Positions 1 to 8,708 of a stretch of DNA of 28,680 nucleotides are shown one piece after another. Below the pieces are notes generated by a model that saw nothing but the letters and a program-made list of their open reading frames with translations, did no database searches and was not told the origin of the DNA. Made by a program: the position numbers and the translations under genes. The number at the start of each line of letters is the position of its first letter. Position 1 is the first letter of the stretch. This DNA comes from Bremia lactucae (taxonomy: Eukaryota; Oomycota; Peronosporomycetes; Peronosporales; Peronosporaceae): assembly GCF_004359215.1 (NCBI RefSeq), contig NC_090611.1, positions 4,130,603 through 4,159,282 of the forward strand, read 5' to 3'.

Positions 1-484
1 ATTATCAAATTGTGAGACCTTTTTGTAGGCAAGTGTAAAGCAGGCAATTATTCCTAGTACTTTATTAATCAAGGACTATTATTGTACGAGTGATAAATTT
101 TGGCCGAGCCGCAAAGCTAAAAGGGGGTATATTGGGCAAGTAAGCTATTTGTGAGTGGATCTATTTCGTAGCTGTTCATCCCTATCAACGTTGCTGGCCA
201 TCGCCCCTATTGACCATTCACCCGTAGCCTTGTTGTTTTCCATCAGGTGCGTGGTGCAGCAACAAAAACGAGGGCGACCGCTGAATGGACCATGCTGAAA
301 CAGATCTTTCTACGAACTATTGTTCTATCCGCTTGCGTGCCGTACCGCTCGACTTTCAGTCAGACAATTCTAAAAAGCAGTGTCCTATCAGCCCAAACTA
401 TTCGAAGTCAAATTGCAGCATCTTTAACGAGCTATCTGAATTAAGCGGCATAATCTTGCTACTCGTTTATATAAAGTAAAACGA
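1..484 (+). repeat. Dispersed repeat segment A, copy 1
   Basis: This stretch is nearly identical to 1982-2463 in direct orientation and to the reverse complement of 27135-27617. The copies differ by scattered substitutions and single-base indels, such as a T run of five versus four near the start. The window begins exactly where the second copy begins, so the true left edge is not visible. No protein is recognised: the small open frames here are not supported by any family resemblance. The segment could be the end of a long terminal repeat or the leader of a retroelement. Confidence 0.85.
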
Positions 485-799
485 CGTCTTCTATTGTAAA
501 AAACATTAATTCGAGAAAGTTTGGCTCCGGTGTATAGCAAGCAGCAGCTAATGATTATCTGTCACAATTTTTAACAGAGATTTGGACCTCAAACATGTGC
601 CCCAAACCAGGACTACTAGGCCAAACGACATACGTTAGGCTGAAAAGTTACGTCTTATACTTATACAGATCCATAGCATCAACAAGTAGCCAATCAACCA
701 CAATATCATTCTTATCGTATTTATCTCTCAACAATGCACATTGATAGCTGCTTGTTGTTGAAAAGCCTCCATTGTGTAAAGAAAGCACAGCGAAAAAAG
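485..799 (+). repeat. Dispersed repeat segment B, left copy
   Basis: It follows segment A and matches the reverse complement of 26820-27134 over its full 315 bp. Homology to the right-hand copy stops at the A-rich tract CGAAAAAAGG. Beyond that point the right copy runs into gypsy pol-like sequence, whereas this copy runs into segment X. The purine-rich tract followed by TG at 802-803 resembles a polypurine tract joined to a 3' LTR, but that reading is not proven. No intact coding region is seen. Confidence 0.8.
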
Positions 800-1981
800 G
801 ATGATTCTTGAGTTGGGCCTTATCTCGGGATATTGGGCTCTTGCCGCATAGTTTTTATCTTTTCCTCACAGCCAATTATTTCTCACCATTCTCATGGCGT
901 TAAATCTCATCTACAGGTAACTGCTGAAGTTAAAACTCAGCAGCCGCAAAATCGCCTTTCACTTTCTGACATAGAATGCATCCACTGACTCGTCGAATGA
1001 CAATAAATAAAGCTTTGGTCGTCACTGCAAAAACAAGAAACGAGCTACAAAAAGTTAGGCATTCTCGGCGGACTTTTGTTGTAACTTATTGCCGAGCTCA
1101 AGTCGCGATTTAGTCACTATTAACTTGACCACGACATAGAAAGCACCTTGTTACTAAAGCTGAAACTAAAATGACGTTACAGCTGTCAAGATAGAACACA
1201 CGCAATCAAATATTCTAAATACTTTGAGCTGCTGAGCACCCGAAGCATCATCTTCGACATTGTGATACATATGTGTCAAACACCTTCTCTGACTTATCAA
1301 TTGCTCACTGCAAGTCAGCTTTCTTTGACTAGCTTGGATCCACGCTGACCGGATTTTTAAAGTATGTGTGCGCTCCAACTTAAATCGTTGAGCCGATTCC
1401 GTTTGCCAGAGCCGTTAGAAACTTTCCGGAATCTTCTCTTGGGGAAATATGTAAATGTCAGACAATGGCTCTTGACATGCTTTCTTCGAAAATGCGATGC
1501 CGAGATACAACATAGGTTATCGAAGATGATCAAAGTCAGAATAAGTTGAAACTTTCACAAATATAGAAGTGCCGGGTTGGGTAACGCCAACTTGTAACGG
1601 ATACGTTTCTGTCCGGGCAGTGAGGTGTAAGGATTGGGGCGTGCAATAATGTGTCACTATAGTCAGGGTGTAGAGGGCGCGTCTGTCTCAAACCAGGAGT
1701 AGACATTGGGACATTGTCGTAGGACAATGCATCAAGGTCTCTAAGGAAGGGTGGATCGCCCCAGGCTGGATAACAGTGCAGGAAAAATTCTCGCTTCTGG
1801 TAGCGAGGGGATCTCGTGCTAGAATTCTGACGTGACGCACAATCGCTAAGAAACCGCAATTCGAAAATCTCACGTTTTATAACGTTTGTCGCACAAATCA
1901 TCTACCGCTAATCAATCATACCCAAAGTACTTTGCTACATATCGTCTTTTTTTTCTAAATCTAAGCAACACTTGCTGCAAC
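800..1981 (+). repeat. Dispersed repeat segments X and C, left copy
   Basis: From 913 to 1981 this matches the reverse complement of 27618-28680. The 800-912 part (X) has no visible partner because the window ends at the equivalent point on the right. An open frame on the minus strand at 1536-1901 is shared with the right copy, but the substitutions between copies do not look selected (see rejected items). No gene is supported here. Confidence 0.8.
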
Positions 1982-2463
1982 ATTATCAAATTGTGAGACC
2001 TTTTGTAGGCAAGTGTAAAGCAGGCAATTATTCCTAGTACTTGATTAATCAAGGACTATTATTGTACGAGTGATAAATTTTGGCCGAGCCGCAAAGCTAA
2101 AAGGGGGTATATTGGGCAAGTAAGCTATTTGTGAGTGGATCTATTTCGTAGCTGTTCATACCTATCAACGTTGCTGGCCATCGCCCCTATTGACCATTCA
2201 CCCGTAGCCTTGTTGTTTTCCATCAGGTGCGTGGTGCAGCAGCAAAAACGAGGGCGACCGCTGAATGGACCATGCTGAAAAAGATCTTTCTACGAACTAT
2301 TGTTCTATCCGCTTGCGTGCCGTACCGCTCGACTTTCAGTCAGACAATTCTAAAAAGCAGTGTCCTATCAGCCCAAACTATTCGAAGTCAAATTGCAGCA
2401 TCTTTAACGAGCTATCTGATTAAGCGGCATAATCTTGCTACTCGTTTATATAAAGTAAAACGA
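1982..2463 (+). repeat. Dispersed repeat segment A, copy 2 (A')
   Basis: This is the second direct copy of segment A, 1.98 kb downstream of the first. Identity with copy 1 ends at the shared bases AAAACGA. Immediately afterwards the sequence becomes gypsy RNase H coding, so this is a breakpoint between two unrelated elements. In copy 1 the same point continues into segment B. Confidence 0.85.
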
Positions 2464-2690
2464 TTGCGATATATACAGATCACGCGTCATTACGCACTGC
2501 GACTAAGTCGCCCCATCTTTCACAGAAAATTGCCCGATGGCTATCCTTTTTCGCCAAATACAACTTCGAGGTGAATGATAAGCATGACAACCAGAATGCT
2601 TTGGCCGATACGTTATCACGCAGGCCGGATTATGAGCTCTCTCATGTAACGACTACAATGTCTCCTATTACTGAATTAATTTTTTTAGCT
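2464..2690 (+). pseudogene. Ty3/gypsy RNase H C-terminal fragment (element 1)
   Basis: One frame reads IYTDHASLRTATKSPHLSQ, then WLSFFAKYNFEV, then NALADTLSRRPDYE. This is the classic C-terminal end of the gypsy RNase H domain (TDHASL...ALADALSRRPD). It is truncated at its 5' side by the A' repeat, so the reverse transcriptase and most of RNase H are missing. It is the upstream part of the same pol remnant whose integrase follows. Confidence 0.85.
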
Positions 2691-2764
2691 TACGCCAAGG
2701 ATGAACGGTGTGTAACGAGCTCTAAAGAGCACTGACTCGGGTTTTAAATTGTCGGCACATTTGC

Positions 2765-3885
2765 GTGCAAGACACATCGATTTTATATCGATTACGACCT
2801 GTTGCTTTATTGCACGGACGCTGCGGTTCCTCCGCGCGTGTTATTCTTCATGATGAGGATTTGCAGTATCGAATCCTCAATGAGGCTTACGATTGTGACC
2901 TCGGTGGTCATCTCGGTAGAAAAAATACCTACGGCTCTGTAAGCCAAAATTATTGGTGGCCCAAACTTTATAAATGGGTCAGCACATACGTTCGCACAGG
3001 CGAAACTTGCGAACGGGTTAACCCTCGGCGCATGCTGCTGCGCCACTGGCAAGTTTGCCCGTACCCAGAGAATTTTCGGAGTCCATTACTATAGATTTTG
3101 TTTGTTCTACCGAAAGATTCGGCCGGTAACTCTTGCATAAGTGGCTTCGTTGACCGATTGAGCAAAATAGCCACTTAGCGGCTGTGCCGGATACCATTGA
3201 TGGTGAAGGTACAGCAAGGCTGTTCATCGAGCGCGTGTTTCGACAACACGGTGTGCCAGTCTGATCGGGACCCGTGTTTCACAAGGTAAATTCTGGAAAT
3301 CAATTTTTCGAGTGCTTGGCACCAGGTTGGACAAGTCCACCGCGGACCATTCGCGGACGAAAGCCAAATTGAACATGTCAATTACGTCATTGAAGACGTT
3401 TTACGCAGTGTGTGTGCTTAGACACCAAAGCGTTGGATCTTAATGCTCCCACTGTTGGATGTTCCGTTAAATAACGCTGTCCATGCCTCTACAGGCTATA
3501 CTCTGTTCTATGTCAATGATCTCGCCCACCAGCGCATTCCTTTAACGAATCTACTACGTGGCTCAGGGCTCAGTGGGGAGAATAGCCGATGACTTGCTGA
3601 TATCAGCTCTGTCACCGTTCGAAAACAAGTAAGCGAGTTCCTCGCGACGCGAATTAGTATCTGAAGACATGTTAAAGATGCCAAACGCAGAAGCTAAATT
3701 AGTTCTTGTGTGGTCAGAGACGAGATTTATTAAACGCTAAAAATCTACCTACAAACTTGGTTTCCGCTATCTTCAAGACCAAATTGCGCCCGCGCTTTAT
3801 TGATCCATTTACGGCAGTGGCCAAGAAGGGCCTTGCAAACATGCTAAACCCAGTGTTTTACGGTGGCTTGCACAAGCTACCTTCC
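2765..3885 (+). pseudogene. Ty3/gypsy integrase remnant (element 1)
   Basis: The H2C2 zinc-binding region is visible at about 2870-3030: GGHLGRKNTYGSVSQNYWWP, then the paired cysteines in TCERV. The catalytic core follows with phrases such as FVDRLSKIAT, VFRQHGVPV and SDRDP at about 3140-3290, then ALNNAVH-like and YTLFYVNDL phrases near 3470-3530. The C-terminal part (NAKNLPTNLVSAIFKTKLRP, then PFTAVAKKGLA) lies at about 3730-3845. Several frameshifts and stops, for example TAG near 3093 and TAG near 3175, break the frame. It is a dead copy, on the opposite strand from the neighbouring element 2. Confidence 0.88.
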
Positions 3886-3895
3886 GCTGTGGATT

Positions 3896-4568
3896 TTAAA
3901 GGCGCTTGCGCCGAGACAGGCGGTCGTGCCGCAGATTTTTTGCTGCATTCTCCCGGATATCCAGCTGGCCCTCTAAACGAGGTTGGTGACGATCCAGCAT
4001 TGAAAGACGGTTCTGAACCGCCTCAAAAGAGCTCTCAACACGAGCAAGGCTTTCACGAAGAAGTTGCACCTCGTGCTTTAAGGCATTGAATGCTTTCATC
4101 GTGATTTCGGCGCCTCCCTCGCTGCTTGATGCGCGAGGAAACCTTCACTTTCACGTATAGAAACTTTTTAAGCGGCTTCGTCGTAAGAGCCAATACCAGT
4201 ATCTGGTGTGGTGGCTGGGGTACCCCTCTTCCGAAAACGCTTGGGAGTTTGAGGTACCTCTTTGGCAAGATTGCCCGTACGCCGTTGACGTTTTAGAGCG
4301 CCAAGAGTCAACTCACGCCAAATGACGCTTCCTACCATCGGAATTTTCATCGTTGAGGTCACCGAAGCCCTACGCGCTTGATCACGTAAGCGCGTCAGAT
4401 ACTGACGTCGCGTCATTATCTTTGGCGTAAGATATCGCTCATGAAGAGCGTCGCGAGCAGCGATCTCCTCCGGCGTCCTCGCCGGGTCACCGAAAGTATA
4501 GAAGGCCAAACTATGACTCGCGATCTTTTTGAGACGCTCTTCCGCACTAAGCAAAGTGAATCTATATT
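3896..4568 (-). pseudogene. Antisense ORF of element 1, cut by element 2 LTR
   Basis: Read on the minus strand, the upstream part is open from the LTR boundary to 4168 and reads like a globular protein (SEYRFTLLSAEERLKKIA, FYTFGDPARTPEEIAARD, LHERYLTPKIMTRRQYL). A TAA and a frame change follow. The 4099-3896 part has heptad spacing of hydrophobics (MKAFNALKHEVQLLRESL, VESSFEAVQNRLSML), suggesting a coiled coil. It lies antisense to the chromodomain and to the integrase-chromodomain linker, and its first 250 bp lie beyond pol. The family is unknown. It could be a chance antisense frame, but its length and composition make that less likely. Confidence 0.5.
4138..4322 (+). pseudogene. Integrase-linked chromodomain (element 1)
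   Basis: The + strand frame contains QYQYLVWWLGYPSSENAWEF followed by EVPLWQD. This matches the chromodomain core (YLVKW.GY....WEP) found at the C-terminus of chromovirus integrases, where it directs insertion to particular chromatin. An in-frame TAG precedes the core. The domain lies downstream of the integrase remnant on the same strand, as expected. The opposite strand of the same bases is also open. Confidence 0.75.
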
Positions 4569-4571
4569 CAC

Positions 4572-5018
4572 TGTAACGGGGCACTACGACTTGTACTGCT
4601 TGAGTACAAGTCCACTTCGCACTGCTTCAGTTAGGAGTGGTGCCTTACGTCACTTCACGTACACTAGTACGTGCAGCGGAACACTTCTCTTTAAGACAAC
4701 TACCTTTAAGAGGGTTAAATGAAAACTGTATTAATATAAGTTTCTCTTCTTTCTATCTATTAACGCTAACTTAATTATGAACTAATACTAAACATGCAAT
4801 TGAAATCTTATCTGTCTCTCTCTCTTTGTTTACGTTTACAGCTGATTCGTCTGCGGGTATATATATATATATATATAATGGCCTATACCTATTAATAGAT
4901 AAGATTTCTGAACATTACTATATAAAGTAATATTCTCCAAATATTATCTACCTTTCAAATAATATATTAATTAATATCCTTTAAGTGTTAATTCCATGTA
5001 ACGATACACCCCGTTACA
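4572..5018 (-). repeat. 3' LTR of element 2
   Basis: It starts TGTAACGGGG and ends CCCCGTTACA, a clear inverted terminal pair. It is about 447 bp and aligns along its length with 8114-8540. Inverted repeats lie near the low-coordinate end: ACTTGTACT/AGTACAAGT at 4589-4611 and CACGTAC/GTACGTG at 4656-4673. Differences from the other LTR include the TA run at about 4858-4877, so the pair is old or mismatched. Confidence 0.92.
4858..4877. repeat. (TA)n microsatellite inside the 3' LTR
   Basis: About ten TA units lie inside the LTR. The partner LTR has a GC-rich, non-repeated sequence at the same place, so this is a local expansion or replacement. Confidence 0.85.
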
Positions 5019-5031
5019 TCACCCCTCCCTT
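5019..5031 (-). other. Polypurine tract of element 2
   Basis: On the minus strand the bases directly before the LTR read AAGGGAGGGGTGA. A purine run touching the LTR is the plus-strand primer site of LTR retrotransposons and sets the direction of the element. Confidence 0.75.
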
Positions 5032-5094
5032 AAACGACAATCACTTTGACTGTCATTGGATGGAGTAGTCACTATGTGACCACTTAATTTAAAA

Positions 5095-6805
5095 ATGATG
5101 TTGATTGGTCAGAACCATCATTTTAAATTCCATCGCATTAAGAACAAATCCATGCGGGGTGCTGGTAGTGCGGCGCCTTCGGCTGCGGTTCGTGCAGCCG
5201 CGGGTGACGCACTATTATCTCCTGCGGCAGACGTTCCGTCTGCCGTAGTATCTCCTTCTCGCGCAACACTAGATGTTGCGGGAGCACGTGGTGGTTCACT
5301 ATGTGAATACGACCCCTCTTTGGAGGTCGACTCGGACGAAATGGCCGACTCGGGGAGAATAGAACAGTCGCCTGATAGACGTCAGGCGGCTGACTATGAG
5401 CTTTCGAAAGAGAGGGCTCATTCTGATAGACGAGTTAATAGTCTATTTGGTTCCGACGATGACGATGATCCCTCATCGCCCGTTCCGTCTCCCGTTCGGT
5501 CACCTGCACCTGTTTCTGTGCAAGGTGATGACGATGGCGTAAGCCATCGTAATAAAAGTTCTTGTGGTAGCCCTGCTTCAGTGGGTACCACTTAGGGGAG
5601 TGAAGACAATAGAAGGTCTCATCTCGCCCCTGAGAAGAAGCCGTGGCTTTTGGAACGGCTAATCAATAGCTTGTCTGGAGAGACTACTCCTCACAATAAA
5701 TATCCCTTATTTATTGCGACAAAGCGACATGGCCTTGATCCCAGCGCGAAGAACTTTCATGCTGAGGAAGATTTTTATCTCGATGCTTTTCTTAAGCATC
5801 GACGGTTTAGTGGCAACAACAAGCGAGATAAAGTCTCGCTTATGCAAGCCTCGAGCGCGTTCATTCGCAATGTCAAAGACATTGGACGCGAAGCCTGGCC
5901 TTAAAGACTTAACGCGAATCGCGTTAAGTTTGAGAAACGAACTCAAACCGGTGCAAAGTATAAATTGCATCGGTTGTCACGTGAGGCTGGGCTTCCATGC
6001 CTCACGTGGGGTGATCCCTGTCCGTGTTGTGTTGACAACACGAAGAGAGTAAAAGAAGTGTCGATTTTCTTTCGTCGCCCTGGGGAAAGGCTCGCATCTT
6101 TATTGAGATGCGGGATACGCTTGACGTTTTGCAATCGATTTACAAGCCCCAGGGGCGCGTCTTTTTCGATGGACCTTCTGAACCATCGGATAAGTCTCGT
6201 CATACTGACGGACGAGGCCCTCAACGTCAGCAACCAGCTGGGAACGAGGCTCCCAGCTGTCATGTGAAGGTGGATAACCACGCCAGCGAACAAGATAACT
6301 CGTTCGCTGCCCCTTCACATCACGGTGGTTCTGGATACGTTCCACAAGGAGACGTTGTCCACCATGGGAATCCACCAATGGTTGTGGTGGAGGAGTAAAA
6401 AATCAGATACCGAACCGTGTGTCGGATCTAGAGTCGAAGATCGACAAAATCGATCGCTTCCTCCATGATTTGGAGGAGTAACTTGACCACGAGCGCGGCA
6501 AGCGTCGCTCGTTGGAGCAGACGGTGCAGGCTCACCATATCGAGCGGTTGGAAGACCGTTCGAAGAGTGCGTACTCCATGTTGGAGTACGAGCGGAATTA
6601 TCACACTCTTCGTGATGAGCCGTCGTCAGATCATCGCAGTTTCGAGGATATTCGGAACCGGCATGAGAAACTCCAGGTTCAAAATGAGAATCTGATTCGC
6701 GATCACAAGAATCTTTAAGGGATTCTTGAAAAGGGTGGTCAGATCCGTCCTCGGAAGAAGCCGCGTACTGATGGTACGGGCGGAGCCGACCAACGTAAAA
6801 CGTAG
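5095..6805 (+). pseudogene. Antisense ORF of element 2 (Cys motif plus coiled coil)
   Basis: The + strand carries one long frame from ATG 5095 (alternative 5152) to about 6100, broken only by TAG 5593 and TAA 5902. It continues after frame changes near 6100 and 6400-6430, passes stops at 6396 and 6716, and ends at TAG 6803-6805. The product has an Ala/Ser/Pro-rich acidic N-terminus including SLFGSDDDDDPSSPVPSPV. A globular middle follows (HNKYPLFIATKRHGLDPSAK, FYLDAFLKHRRF, SLMQASSAFIRNVKDIG), then a Cys cluster CLTWGDPCPCC at 5998-6030, DVLQSIYKPQGRVFFDG, a coiled-coil stretch (LEQTVQAHHIERLED, FEDIRNRHEKLQVQNENL) and a basic tail RKKPRTDGTGG. The first 1 kb lies between pol and the 3' LTR; the rest is antisense to the chromodomain and integrase linker. 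Function unknown: it could be a Gag-like structural or accessory protein. Confidence 0.6.
6100..6378 (-). pseudogene. Chromodomain of element 2 pol
   Basis: The minus strand reads VERIQNHRDVKGQRTSYLVR followed by WRGYPPSHDSWEPRSQLV. It has the aromatic and WEP positions of a chromodomain that reads histone methylation in chromovirus integrases. It sits in a different frame from the upstream integrase linker, so at least one frameshift separates them. The frame ends at 6100, taken here as the pol C-terminus. Confidence 0.85.
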
Positions 6806-7541
6806 GATGCGTTCGCATCCTACGTGGCAATTCTATTGTGTACGCATTGCCTCTGCAATTCAGTACACGGGAAGGCCCGATTAACTTGGGTAGTAGTTTA
6901 CTGCTACCCACATTAGTGATTACACGCTTAGGTAGGTTAACCGTAGAGAGTAGCACTATATCATTAATTTTAAATGAATGAACATTTGCTCTTACATGTT
7001 TGTCTGCATTCCGTTTCTGACGGTCCACTGCGTTAACAATGGAATCCTGCACGTAACGGATTATTAATTCTCGAGTTAGCAGAAATTCTTCTGCTGACTC
7101 AGTTGTTTTGTCTTTTTCAGTACGCTTTATTCGCACTGCCATGAGATCTTTCTCATCTTCGATGTCGATTTCTTCGACATCGACATCACTCGCGTCGTTG
7201 TTAACTTCGACGCGTGATGAGCATGAGCCAGAAGTGGTTTTGCTCGTGCGAGTCCACCCACCCCTTAAACTAGAGGATCCCCCTACTTGGGTGGGTGTGC
7301 GAGGATGGCGTAAGCCATTCACTAAGAACGGTGTATGTGTTGTAGACGCATGCACCGAATTATTCATGGCGAATTCGACCATCGGTAAAAACTCGCTTAA
7401 ATTCGAATACGATTGGTTGTAACCTCGAAGTATCTCTTCGAGGACACGATTTTCGCGCTCTATTTGACCATCCGTTTCTGGGTGATCGGATGTTGACATA
7501 GTCAGCCGTGTTCCGATCTCTCGGAACACGGACTTTAAAAG
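6379..7541 (-). pseudogene. Integrase C-terminal half of element 2, joined to gag
   Basis: The frame opens in the catalytic core (SVFREIGTRLTMSTSDHPET, then DGQIERENRVLEEILRGY), carrying the late core glutamate region. It passes VEFAMNNSVHASTTHTPFLV and an acidic spacer, then reaches the C-terminal SH3-like part (NDIVLLSTVNLPKRV, LLPKLIGPSRVL, YTIELPRRMRTHPTFYVGRL). A Ser/Pro/acidic linker leads to the chromodomain. The zinc-binding region and the first catalytic residues are missing because the internal deletion joins gag here. As it stands it cannot be an active integrase. Confidence 0.9.
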
Positions 7542-8063
7542 CCTCTAGCGACCCAAAGACATATGTCGCGCAACTTAAGGCTCAATGCCCAAGTTTTGGC
7601 ACGACTGCCAAATTTGATTGAGCGAATGCGACTTGCATTTGCTCGTCGACGATGTGACGCGCCCTTATGGCATCGTCCAACTCGACAAACCATCTCAAGA
7701 GGGAGTCTTCTTCGACTCCCCTATACTTAGAGATATCAATCTTTAGAGTTTCGGGACGACGCGTATGCGTCATCCAGGTACAGGAGTCTGTACCTGTTGT
7801 AACCTCAACAGTTCTGCCTGTTGAGAGCCTTGCTGATTCAGCAAGGCTACCTTCTCCTTCACCTCGACAAGTTCATGTTGTATGAACTTGGCGATGGCTG
7901 AATGGAAGGCATCTCTGTCAAAACCGGACAGCATGGCCAATATGGCATCGCTCCCTACGGTCGAACTCATTCTTTCGACCGCACTCCTTTCTATTTCACT
8001 TGAAAAGGAGTAGCTATCACGCGAAACGTGATGCGTATTCCCACTATCATCTGACATGTCCAT
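7542..8063 (-). pseudogene. Gag N-terminal part of element 2
   Basis: The minus strand first encodes an acidic, coiled region (HELVEVKEKVALLNQQGSQQ). It then has a frame switch at an ATGA overlap (7770-7773), followed by LKIDISKYRGVEEDSLLRWF and ARHIVDEQMQVAFAQSNLA. These are phrases of the oomycete gypsy Gag capsid domain (S.Y.G...D.L..W...). A second frameshift near 7600 moves the frame toward W-A-L-S-L-K-L-R-D, after which an L-E-A-F-K phrase is interrupted by integrase sequence. The zinc-knuckle end of Gag is absent. Confidence 0.8.
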
Positions 8064-8113
8064 GTTAGATGTAGGAAATGTGATCCTTGGACGGACTACA
8101 AAGTGCTATTAGG

Positions 8114-8540
8114 TGTAACGGGGCACTACAACTTGTACTGCTTCAGTACAAGTCCACTTCGCACTGCTTCAGTTGCGAGTGGTGCCTTACGTCACTTCAC
8201 GTACACTAGTACGTGCAGAGGAAGTCTTCTCTTTTAAGAGGGTTTATTATAAACTGTATTAATATAACTAAGTTCTTCTTGTCTATCTACTAAATACTAA
8301 CTTAATTATAAATTAATACAAAACATGTGTTATAGGCTTATCTGTCTTTCTCTTTGCGCGCGTCCAGCGCTGACTGGATCGCGGAGAAAGTAGATATAAT
8401 GGTCTATATCCACCAATGGATAAGCTTTTAGAATATTACCGTGTAAAGTAATATTCTCCAAATATTATGTACCTTTTAGATAATATATTAATTAACAACC
8501 TTTAAGGAATTAATTTCATGTAACGATACACCCATTTACA
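8114..8540 (-). repeat. 5' LTR of element 2
   Basis: It starts TGTAACGGGG like its partner but ends CCCATTTACA, a mutated version of CCCCGTTACA. It is about 427 bp. It keeps the hairpin arms ACTTGTACT/AGTACAAGT (8131-8153) and CACGTAC/GTACGTG (8198-8215). Its outer end lies about 170 bp from the E2F start codon. Confidence 0.9.
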
Positions 8541-8600
8541 CTAACACAATTTGTGAGCACTGTGCCTAATTAATGGTACAGTTCCTTCAGAAACATTCAA

Positions 8601-8652
8601 TTTTTGGCGGGAGCGATTTCAAGTTCAAATCGAAGTTAGCATTTTGGCGCGG
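8601..8652 (+). promoter_or_regulatory. Two E2F-like sites in the E2F gene promoter
   Basis: TTTTTGGCGGGAG at 8601-8613 and TTTTGGCGCGG at 8642-8652 match the E2F consensus TTTSSCGS, the second giving the full TTTSSCGC core. They lie 57-108 bp upstream of the ATG, between the LTR and the gene, on the coding strand. They suggest autoregulation or regulation by other E2F proteins. This is a motif match only. Confidence 0.6.
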
Positions 8653-8708
8653 CGTCGAACTCAAGCAGCAATCATCAAAACATCTCAAGAGTTGTTGCTC
8701 TTTTTTTC

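Larger units (their letters stand above)
4572..8540 (-). mobile_element. Internally deleted Ty3/gypsy chromovirus (element 2)
   Basis: Two LTRs in the same orientation flank about 3.1 kb of internal sequence. Sense coding is on the minus strand: gag next to the LTR at 8114-8540, then mid-integrase, linker and chromodomain. A purine tract abuts the LTR at 4572-5018, which fixes that one as the 3' LTR. Protease, reverse transcriptase, RNase H and the start of integrase are absent, so the copy is non-autonomous. The 5 bp outside the LTRs (TTCAC and CTAAC) do not match, so no target-site duplication is visible. This suggests a deletion or recombination at one end. Element 1 is cut at the left border and does not resume on the right. 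Confidence 0.88.

Noticed and set aside
247..479. Two short + strand ORFs in repeat A
   Set aside because: They are short and overlapping, have no family resemblance, and the second copy's frame differs by an indel.
1536..1901. Minus-strand ORF of 121 codons shared with the right-hand copy (27724-28062)
   Set aside because: Over the last 73 codons I count seven base differences by eye, six of which change the amino acid. That is the neutral pattern, not selection on a protein. The upstream parts are in different frames because of an indel.
2227..2574. 115-codon + strand ORF
   Set aside because: It runs across the junction of repeat A' with the RNase H fragment and is out of frame with RNase H, so it is a chimera of unrelated sequences.
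6108..6398. Treating the + strand under the chromodomain purely as a pol shadow
   Set aside because: It continues in protein-like sequence a further 1 kb outside pol, so I kept it as part of the antisense ORF. I accept that this overlapped portion alone is weak evidence.
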